From CAYTED01 sp964537075 (lineage in GTDB: Bacteria > Patescibacteriota > Minisyncoccia > Moranbacterales > UBA1568): DNA of 15,986 bases. The DNA lies in NCBI GenBank assembly GCA_964537075.1, contig CAZIBB010000020.1, positions 1 through 15,986 of the forward strand, read 5' to 3'. This document shows, piece by piece, positions 1 through 4,877 of the stretch (position 1 is its first letter; every line of letters begins with the position of its first letter). A model generated the notes under the pieces. That model was not told the origin of the DNA. It saw only the letters and a list, made by a program, of their open reading frames with translations, and did not search any database. The translations under genes were made by a program, and so were the position numbers.

Positions 1-41
1 CATTCACGGTTCTAACGTCCTTCACGATGCGGAGCAAACAC

Positions 42-70
42 AACGAGGCTTTGACAAGCCTTGTTTTTTT
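42..70 (+). terminator. Intrinsic terminator (E1 hairpin)
   Basis: AACGAGGCTT (42-51) pairs with AAGCCTTGTT (56-65) with one G-T pair and a TGAC loop, followed by seven T. It would end transcription of whatever lies left of the window. The loop region reads TTGACAA, close to the GTAACA loops of the hairpins at 3786, 4802 and 10385. Confidence 0.8.
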
Positions 71-95
71 GTGACCCGGATAGGATGGCAGCGCT

Positions 96-106
96 TATGA
101 TATAAT
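96..106 (+). promoter_or_regulatory. Extended -10 promoter for the first gene
   Basis: TGATATAAT (98-106) is an extended -10 (TGn plus TATAAT), and no convincing -35 is seen. The predicted start of transcription near 113 leaves a leader of about 20 nt, A-rich and without an SD, before the ATG at 134. Confidence 0.6.
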
Positions 107-133
107 CTAGCTATAAAAAAATAAAACTAAAAT

Positions 134-886
134 ATGAAAATACAGAAAAGTAGTATTGTAATAGCTATCACCGTTGTCATAGTGGCTGGCTTGTTTGTTT
201 GGGTGCCATGGAAATCTGCGCTACAAATAAAGCAGGATCAAGTTAGGACGCCCAATGATCAGCTAGCAGAATCAGATACAGAAAAACAGCCTTCTTCTAA
301 TCAGTCAAAGGACGGCAAAGAGGATAGAAATTATATTGGAAAGAGCGTTGAGGAGTGCTCTCGTACTCAGGTTTTCTGTATTGAGGGGCTCGAACGTTTC
401 GATGACGAGACTGGGTGTGGGTGTCAACCAACGGGCAGTATCCCGACAGACTGGAAACTCTATTCGAATGATACAATCGGTTTTTCAATGTATTATGACC
501 CATCACTCACTCTTCAGGAGGATTCAAAAACTGACGTGAGATTCTACAAACAAGGCCCGACACAACGCGGACAGACAGAAATGTATGATGGAATGATTGT
601 TACGGTGCGCAAGGTCGATGTTGTCGGCGATACGCAGGCATACATCGATAATCAGATAGAACAATATAAAAATATTGGAAGTATCACAGAACCGCTCCAC
701 GATAGTAAGCTGAATGGTATTTCAACGAAAGAGTATAGCGCATCTGGGCTTGGCGATTCCAAAATGATTTTTGTACCGATTGATAATCGAACGCTCCTAG
801 AGGTTTCTTATATGGCACCTGATCCAACTAATAGTGGGTTTCAAAAAACAGTGGACTTGATGCTATCAGCCTTTAAGCTTAAATAA
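134..886 (+). CDS. Membrane-anchored hypothetical protein with Cys-rich motif
   Basis: A 250-residue protein. Residues 6-26 form a hydrophobic N-terminal anchor, followed by a polar low-complexity linker to about residue 65. A compact cysteine motif then gives C75, C82, C95 and C97 in the pattern C-x6-C-x12-CGC, with a G..RFDDETGCGC stretch. The remaining part (about 105-250) is a mixed alpha/beta domain beginning W-K-x-Y-x-N-D-T-I-G-F-S, a style common in exported CPR proteins and loosely like PsbP folds. The four Cys suggest a disulfide or metal-bound knot outside the membrane, which is inference. The gene is monocistronic between elements E1 and E2. The ATG is preceded by an A-rich leader and no SD. 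I do not recognise a specific function. Confidence 0.8.
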   Translation: MKIQKSSIVIAITVVIVAGLFVWVPWKSALQIKQDQVRTPNDQLAESDTEKQPSSNQSKDGKEDRNYIGKSVEECSRTQVFCIEGLERFDDETGCGCQPTGSIPTDWKLYSNDTIGFSMYYDPSLTLQEDSKTDVRFYKQGPTQRGQTEMYDGMIVTVRKVDVVGDTQAYIDNQIEQYKNIGSITEPLHDSKLNGISTKEYSASGLGDSKMIFVPIDNRTLLEVSYMAPDPTNSGFQKTVDLMLSAFKLK

Positions 887-930
887 GGATGCTCCTTCAA
901 GTTTTTGTATCGATTTTGCAATACTCTCCC

Positions 931-1060
931 AATCCAAAGTTCCCCGCCCGCAGCGATACGCGCAGCGTTTCGGGCAGGTAAGTCTGTTCACTAGAGGGAG
1001 CAATGAAATTTGAGGCTTACTAAACCTCATTTTTTATACCCAAAGTAGTAGGTTAGAACC
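931..1060 (+). repeat. Boundary element E2
   Basis: Lies between the first gene and the nucleotidyltransferase. The head AATCCAAAGTTCC (931-943) matches the E3 head GATCCAATGTTCC at 11 of 13 positions. A GC-rich imperfect hairpin (GCCCG..ACGC..GCGT..CGGGC, about 946-975) looks inserted in the head. After it come AGAGGGAGCAATG, the terminator hairpin, and a tail with ATACCC and GGTTAGAACCGAG. The rest of 887-1141 holds no gene; TTGACC at 1066-1071 could be a -35 but no good -10 follows. Confidence 0.5.
1011..1035 (+). terminator. Intrinsic terminator (E2 hairpin)
   Basis: TGAGG (1011-1015) pairs with CCTCA (1025-1029), optionally extended by TT/AA inside the loop, and is followed by six T. 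It would end the transcript of the gene at 134-886. Confidence 0.65.
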
Positions 1061-1141
1061 GAGTATTGACCGCTGACCTTAATTTTGAGAGACTAGTTTT
1101 TCAGTGGTTATTTCACAATCTACAGTTTTTTGGAGACCGAC

Positions 1142-1963
1142 ATGGGAAAAGTTTTTACTTGGGAAGAGGTGATCAGAGATCACGTTCCTTGCCTGGACAG
1201 TTTTGATGAAATGGGAAAGTTGTTGAGGCGAGAGCTGGAGAACTCCTCAGTTGTAGTTTCAGCGCTCATTCTCGGCTCGTTCCTACGGCGAGACCATTCC
1301 GTGCGAAGCGATATCGATACGCTGGTAGTGTATCCGTTCGAGCGACGCACAGAAGCAGTGGAATTTCTGCGAGGATTGAAGGCTCGTGCCAAACAACTCT
1401 ATGTGCCAATCGAGTTCATCTCTTTGGACGTTGAGTTGGCGATGACACCTGATCATCACATTGCCTCTACATTTCTGGAACACTTTCGGATGGCGGCCCA
1501 GGACGGCGGGGTCATAAAGCAAGACCCGCTTTCGCTCATTCACGCCAACTCCGATGGATTTCGGCAGGACACACGAGGCTATCTGATTCACAAGATGAGG
1601 ACCTTCGAAAAAGGGGAGGTATCCTTCTTCGTTGCCTCGGAAGAGCGAAGATTCCAAACGATTGAGAAGGCGTTGCAGTTGCCTGTTTACGTGGCCAGAA
1701 AGATGCTGCGGTGCTTTGATGTCGAGATGCTCTCTGGAGATTCCAAGGCAGAAGTAGCGCGACTGTATCCGTCCCTCGGAATCGATGGAGCAAGCGAAAT
1801 CCTTTCTGAGATTCGTGAGATGGACAGGGCGTACACAGTGAGCCTTCTCCAGCAGCTTACCTGTCCTGACCCTGAGGAATATGGACGGGTTATCGAGAAC
1901 CTCAAGCCTGCTATCTCACTCGCGCTGGAGTTTGCTCGAAAGAACCTTTTCGCGCTTCGTTGA
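1142..1963 (+). CDS. Nucleotidyltransferase-domain protein
   Basis: A 273-residue cytoplasmic protein. The Pol-beta type nucleotidyltransferase signature is G45-S46-F-L-R-R-D..S56-D57-I58-D59, and D57/D59 are the likely Mg2+-binding pair. A third acidic strand follows around VPIEFISLD. The C-terminal half (about 145-273) is helical, with an R-K-M-L-R-C-F-D-V helix, which is compatible with a HEPN-like or helical substrate domain. Related proteins transfer AMP or another nucleotide to antibiotics, tRNA or proteins; the substrate cannot be named here. The start chosen is ATG 1142, because GGAG at 1132-1135 lies six bases upstream; a TTG at 1130 is possible but sits on the SD. It is the only gene here with its own terminator as well as a downstream boundary element. 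Confidence 0.82.
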   Translation: MGKVFTWEEVIRDHVPCLDSFDEMGKLLRRELENSSVVVSALILGSFLRRDHSVRSDIDTLVVYPFERRTEAVEFLRGLKARAKQLYVPIEFISLDVELAMTPDHHIASTFLEHFRMAAQDGGVIKQDPLSLIHANSDGFRQDTRGYLIHKMRTFEKGEVSFFVASEERRFQTIEKALQLPVYVARKMLRCFDVEMLSGDSKAEVARLYPSLGIDGASEILSEIREMDRAYTVSLLQQLTCPDPEEYGRVIENLKPAISLALEFARKNLFALR

Positions 1964-1991
1964 CCGCTATCTTTTTTGGCGGTCTTTTTTT
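1962..1991 (+). terminator. Intrinsic terminator overlapping the stop codon
   Basis: GACCGC (1962-1967) pairs with GCGGTC (1979-1984), followed by seven T. The stem begins inside the TGA stop of the nucleotidyltransferase gene. The 11-nt loop itself contains six T. Confidence 0.85.
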
Positions 1992-2067
1992 ATGAACCAA
2001 ATCTACCCCTGTAAGAGCTCGGTTGCTTGTTTGAAGCAATATTCTGTATTGGGATAGGAGATACTCA

Positions 2068-2196
2068 GATCCAATGTTCCGAAATCATCCCAAAGTGTGA
2101 GCAGTTAAAATAGAGGCTTGTTTGAGCCTCTATTTTTGTTACCCGCAATGGATGTTTGAACCGGTGAGTAATGCAACTTGACTATTGGATATAATC
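2068..2196 (+). repeat. Boundary element E3
   Basis: The most complete copy. Head GATCCAATGTTCCGAAATC (2068-2086), then CATCCC and GTGAGCAG, terminator hairpin, T-run, tail GTTACCCGCAATGG and ATGTTTGAACCGG (2138-2163), then CTATTGGATATAATC (2182-2196). The reverse complement of the tail resembles the head (TTC..AAA..CATCC), so the whole can fold as an imperfect long hairpin around the terminator stem. The rest of 1964-2235 holds only the terminators and the Fic promoter. Confidence 0.55.
2107..2137 (+). terminator. Intrinsic terminator (E3 hairpin)
   Basis: AAAATAGAGGCT pairs with AGCCTCTATTTT around a TGTTTG loop, flanked by an A-run and a T-run. The perfect 8-bp core is at 2111-2118/2125-2132. 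It could work on both strands. It is the second terminator after the nucleotidyltransferase gene. Confidence 0.8.
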
Positions 2197-2229
2197 GTAT
2201 ATAATCGTATATAGTTACATATATACGAT
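2178..2229 (+). promoter_or_regulatory. Promoter and palindromic operator of the fic gene
   Basis: TTGACT (2178-2183) and TATAAT (2200-2205) are spaced by 16 bp; another TATAAT at 2190 belongs to a tandem ATATAATCGT repeat. Over and after the -10 lies a perfect inverted repeat, ATCGTATATA (2204-2213) and TATATACGAT (2220-2229), with a 6-bp GTTACA spacer, ending six bases before the ATG. Binding there would block transcription, and the C-terminal winged helix of the Fic protein is a candidate binder. Confidence 0.7.
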
Positions 2230-2235
2230 AATGCT

Positions 2236-3288
2236 ATGGAGAATAGGTATGCAAAAAGAGCTATCTTGAGCCAAGAAATACTTCAGAAGATAGCAAAGAT
2301 TGATGAGTTTAGGGGTCTTTGGAAGGGGAGTCTGCGACTCAGCCCACAGACATTGGGGAGACTCAAACGCAGCGTGCTTATCACCAGCACCGGTGCTTCC
2401 ACTCGCATTGAAGGCTCTAGGATGTCCGATGAAGAAGTCGCTCGATTGATTGGTGGCTTGAAATCAGCACCACCCAAGGGGAGAGACGCCCAGGAAGTGG
2501 CGGGCTATGCTGATTTGCTTGGGCGGATTTTTGATCATTGGCAAACCCTCAAAATCACAGAGGGACAGATTTTTCATTTCCATAAGATACTCCTCAACTT
2601 TTCAGAAAAGGACAAAGCTCACAAGGGAGCATACAAAACCACTGATAACAAAGTGGTGATGCGGAAAGAGGATGGTACTGAAGTCGTTATCTTCGAACCG
2701 ACTAAACCATTTCTCACCAAAAAAGAGATGGACGACGTTATCTATTGGCTCCACGAAGAAATGGAGAGCAAAGAAACGCACTCGCTTATCCTTATCGCTA
2801 ACTTTATCTTTGAGTTTCTAGCTATCCACCCATTTACAGATGGAAACGGGAGGCTTTCTCGTGCTTTGACGACGCTACTGCTTCTTAAAACTGGTTATAC
2901 CTATGTTCCGTATGTTTCATTGGATGAAATCATTGAAGAAAAGAAAATAGAGTACTATCTTGCTCTGCGGAAAACGCAAGCGAAGCACAAAACGAAGAAA
3001 GAGGATATTACCGAGTGGCTTAATTTTCTTTTAGACGCATTACTGGAGCAGGTGAAGCGAGCGCAAGCCATCATGGAGGAGGATCAGCCAGAGAAATTGC
3101 TTTCCGAAAAACAACTCGCTGTCTACCAGTTGTTTCAAACCGAGACACTTAGTGTTTCAGAAATAAGCAAGCTTCTTAAAGATACAATCCCGATGGCTAC
3201 GTTGAAACAGGTATTGCCACGTCTGGTAGCCTTGAGATTGATTGAAAAAATCGGTTCAGGTCGGGGGACGAGATATAGAAAACTCTAA
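2236..3288 (+). CDS. Fic family protein adenylyltransferase with C-terminal winged helix
   Basis: A 350-residue protein. The core motif H198-P-F-T-D-G-N-G-R-L-S-R matches HPFx(D/E)GNGRxxR; H198 would be the catalytic base, the acidic residue binds Mg2+, and the second Arg orders ATP. An inhibitory motif S55-T-R-I-E59-G lies N-terminal to the Fic core, which is the class II arrangement in which Glu holds the enzyme off. The N-terminal part also carries the helical region seen in Fic/DUF4172-like proteins. Residues about 285-350 form a winged helix (LSVSEISKLL...LKQVLPRLVALRLIEKIGSGRGTRY) typical of Fic proteins that bind their own promoter. The target of AMP transfer is unknown. ATG 2236 is the only plausible start, since an in-frame stop lies at 2212; no SD is seen. 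The Nudix gene follows 16 bp later, probably on the same transcript. Confidence 0.92.
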   Translation: MENRYAKRAILSQEILQKIAKIDEFRGLWKGSLRLSPQTLGRLKRSVLITSTGASTRIEGSRMSDEEVARLIGGLKSAPPKGRDAQEVAGYADLLGRIFDHWQTLKITEGQIFHFHKILLNFSEKDKAHKGAYKTTDNKVVMRKEDGTEVVIFEPTKPFLTKKEMDDVIYWLHEEMESKETHSLILIANFIFEFLAIHPFTDGNGRLSRALTTLLLLKTGYTYVPYVSLDEIIEEKKIEYYLALRKTQAKHKTKKEDITEWLNFLLDALLEQVKRAQAIMEEDQPEKLLSEKQLAVYQLFQTETLSVSEISKLLKDTIPMATLKQVLPRLVALRLIEKIGSGRGTRYRKL

Positions 3289-3304
3289 TTTTTGAAAAAA
3301 CATC

Positions 3305-3706
3305 ATGCAATACTTTCTCGCGGTCAAAGGAATCATCCGACGGAAGGACGGGAAAATTCTTGTGTTGAAAAGGAGTGACAAGGATGACCATAAGCCAGGC
3401 GTCTGGGAGACGGTAGGCGGCGGGATGGATAAAGAAGAATCGCCACAAGAAGCCCTTTTGAGAGAAATTTCTGAAGAGACTGGACTCATAGCAAACGTTA
3501 GTAGTCCGTTCAACGTTTTTACTTTCAAAAAAGATACGGGTGAGTTCAAAGTGGGGATTACATTTCTTTGCGAATATCTGAGTGGGGAGGTAATGTTGAG
3601 CGACGAACATAGTGAATACCGCTTTATTGAGCCAAAAGAATTTTCCGATATGGAATCCGTTCCCTCGCTTCACGAAGAGATTGCTCGATATGCCGAGCTT
3701 GAGTAA
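3305..3706 (+). CDS. Nudix hydrolase (MutT-like)
   Basis: A 133-residue single-domain protein with a complete Nudix box G-x5-E-x7-R53-E54-I-S-E57-E58-T-G60-L. The glutamates bind Mg2+ or Mn2+ for cleavage of a nucleoside diphosphate linked to X. The N-terminal strand (VKGIIRRKDGKILVLKRS) and VWETVGGGMD are standard for the fold. The substrate is not readable from the sequence; oxidised dNTPs and nucleotide sugars are both possible. It starts 16 bp after the fic gene without an SD and is probably co-transcribed. A Nudix enzyme beside an AMP-transferase could act on a nucleotide by-product, but this is only a guess from position. Confidence 0.9.
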   Translation: MQYFLAVKGIIRRKDGKILVLKRSDKDDHKPGVWETVGGGMDKEESPQEALLREISEETGLIANVSSPFNVFTFKKDTGEFKVGITFLCEYLSGEVMLSDEHSEYRFIEPKEFSDMESVPSLHEEIARYAELE

Positions 3707-3740
3707 AGAATAGTGAAACGAGTGGTGGGGTAATTCTGCA

Positions 3741-3855
3741 CACCTTGTTCCAGAAGTCCTCTCAGTTTGAAGGGAGAGAGCCTTGAGGTTGTAACAGCCT
3801 TGTTTTTCGTTACCTGAAGCTGGTTTAAACTTCAATGGTCGCTATTGGCTATAAA
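3741..3855 (+). repeat. Boundary element E4
   Basis: Between the Nudix and SPFH genes. Head CACCTTGTTCCAGAAGTCC (3741-3759), AGGGAGAGAGCC, terminator hairpin, T-run, tail CGTTACCTGAAGCTGG and TTTAAAC (3808-3830), then CTATTGGCTATAAAT (3842-3856), which matches CTATTGGATATAATC of E3 at the same relative place. The rest of 3707-3933 has no gene; the TATAAA is a candidate -10 for the SPFH gene. Confidence 0.5.
3784..3807 (+). terminator. Intrinsic terminator (E4 hairpin)
   Basis: AGGTT (3786-3790) pairs with AGCCT (3796-3800) using one G-T pair, with GTAAC in the loop and TTTTT after. The stem is weaker than in its relatives. It would end the fic-Nudix transcript. Confidence 0.55.
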
Positions 3856-3933
3856 TAATGATAAGTGTTATGCTTTTTCCATAGTAGTGAGAGCCAGCCG
3901 ATAAGGGGTAATTGTTAAGTTAAATAAACAGTT

Positions 3934-4749
3934 ATGGATAACACATTTGATCCGGAGAAAATGGAAACTCTTAAAAAAATCAAAAATAGCCTTTCATCTT
4001 TCGCTGGTATTTTTTTGTTGATGATTATCATTTTTGGATCCGTGGGAACCATCGGTGCCGGAGAGAGAGGGGTTCTCTTGCAATTCGGGGCAGTGAAGGA
4101 TAAGGTGTTTGACGAAGGTCTTTATTTTAAAATACCTTTTGTCCAAAAAGTAGTGACGATGGATGTGAAAATTCAAAAAGATGAGGTTCCAGCCAGTGCC
4201 TCTTCCAAGGACTTGCAAATCATAACCTCTAAGGTTGCCATCAACTATCATCTTTCCCCTGATAAAGTGAATATTGTCTGGCAGAGCATCGGAAAGGATT
4301 ACAATAGCCGTATTATCGCGCCATCGATTCAGGAGGCAGTTAAGGCGGTCACCGCAAAATTTACCGCTGAAGAATTGATTATCAAAAGGGAGGATGTGAA
4401 GGATCAGATCAAAATCAATCTGGCTGAAAGATTGATCAGAACTCATATCGTAGTGGATGATATCAATATAACGTCTTTTGATTTCTCGCCAGCCTTTAAT
4501 GAGGCGATTGAAGCGAAGGTGACGGCTGAACAGTTAAAATTGAAAGCTGAAAGAGACCTGGAAAGAATATCAATAGAGGCTGACCAAAGAGTCGTTGAGG
4601 CTGAAGGTAAGGCGAAGGCAATCAGGACCGAAGCGCAGGCCCTGACGGCCAATCCGCAAGTCGTGGAGTTGCGCTGGATTGAAAAATGGGACGGGAAAAC
4701 ACCGACATATTGGGGCGGCGCGAGTCCTTTTATTGGGATTAACAGATAG
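3934..4749 (+). CDS. SPFH/Band 7 (prohibitin-like) membrane protein
   Basis: A 271-residue protein with one membrane helix near residues 18-40 (FAGIFLLMIIIFGSVGTIG) followed directly by the SPFH start AGERGVLLQFGAVKDKVFDEGLYFKIPFVQKV. The SPFH domain runs to about residue 190 and includes the prohibitin-type V-x-A-x-T-A-(K/R)-x-(T/S)-A-E-E-L-I-x-K-R block. A charged coiled coil (EQLKLKAERDLERISIEADQ and onward) precedes a short C-terminal tail. Prohibitin-type proteins form large ring assemblies on membranes and commonly chaperone FtsH or other membrane proteins; no FtsH gene is near. It is monocistronic between E4 and the terminator at 4802. No SD precedes ATG 3934. Confidence 0.9.
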   Translation: MDNTFDPEKMETLKKIKNSLSSFAGIFLLMIIIFGSVGTIGAGERGVLLQFGAVKDKVFDEGLYFKIPFVQKVVTMDVKIQKDEVPASASSKDLQIITSKVAINYHLSPDKVNIVWQSIGKDYNSRIIAPSIQEAVKAVTAKFTAEELIIKREDVKDQIKINLAERLIRTHIVVDDINITSFDFSPAFNEAIEAKVTAEQLKLKAERDLERISIEADQRVVEAEGKAKAIRTEAQALTANPQVVELRWIEKWDGKTPTYWGGASPFIGINR

Positions 4750-4801
4750 TAAAGTGAGTGATAGTGAATGAGCGGTAACGGTTTCTATCGCCAGAGCAAA
4801 T

Positions 4802-4832
4802 AAAACGAGGCTGTAACAAGCCTCGTTTTTTT
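4802..4832 (+). terminator. Intrinsic terminator (E5 hairpin)
   Basis: AAAACGAGGCT (4802-4812) pairs perfectly with AGCCTCGTTTT (4819-4829) around the loop GTAACA, with seven T in the run. The upstream GAGCAAATAAAAC resembles E1 (GAGCAAACACAAC), but the long E2-E4 tail is missing. It would end the SPFH transcript and may act on both strands. Confidence 0.85.
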
Positions 4833-4851
4833 ATACTCTCGATGAGAGAGG
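4832..4851 (+). promoter_or_regulatory. Candidate -10 and SD of the ATPase leader
   Basis: TATACT (4832-4837) immediately follows the terminator T-run and could be a -10; no good -35 is seen. CTCTC (4836-4840) and GAGAG (4844-4848) could form a small stem that includes part of the SD GAGAGAGGA. Transcription from this -10 would begin near 4844, giving a 5' end that is almost only the SD. Confidence 0.35.
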
Positions 4852-4856
4852 AAAAT

Positions 4857-4877
4857 ATGTGTGATAAGATTAGATAA
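4857..4877 (+). CDS. Six-residue leader ORF (MCDKIR) coupled to the ATPase
   Basis: ATG 4857 lies five bases after an SD-like GAGAGAGG (4844-4851) and opens six codons ending in TAA at 4875-4877. The last A of the stop is the first base of the ATPase ATG (TAATG). The ATPase start has no SD of its own, so ribosomes ending the leader could restart on it. This is an architectural reading; such a short ORF can also arise by chance. Confidence 0.4.
   Translation: MCDKIR

Larger units (their letters stand above)
2..110 (+). repeat. Boundary element E1 (head, terminator hairpin, short tail, -10)
   Basis: First of four related intergenic elements; its left edge may be cut by the window. It has a head with GGTTCTAAC at 8-16, a terminator hairpin, a T-run, GTGACCCGGAT after the T-run, and CTTATGATATAATC leading into the first gene. 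The head 9-mer is the exact reverse complement of GTTAGAACC in the tail of element E2 (1052-1060). The tail is shorter than in E2-E4 and lacks the TTTGAACC part. Confidence 0.5.

Noticed and set aside
946..976. GC-rich hairpin in E2 as a small RNA or an insertion element
   Set aside because: The stem is short and imperfect, with no promoter or target-site duplication that can be seen.
3197..3835. A 212-codon minus-strand frame over the Nudix gene
   Set aside because: It covers the Nudix box and the boundary element; no recognisable motif or start context.
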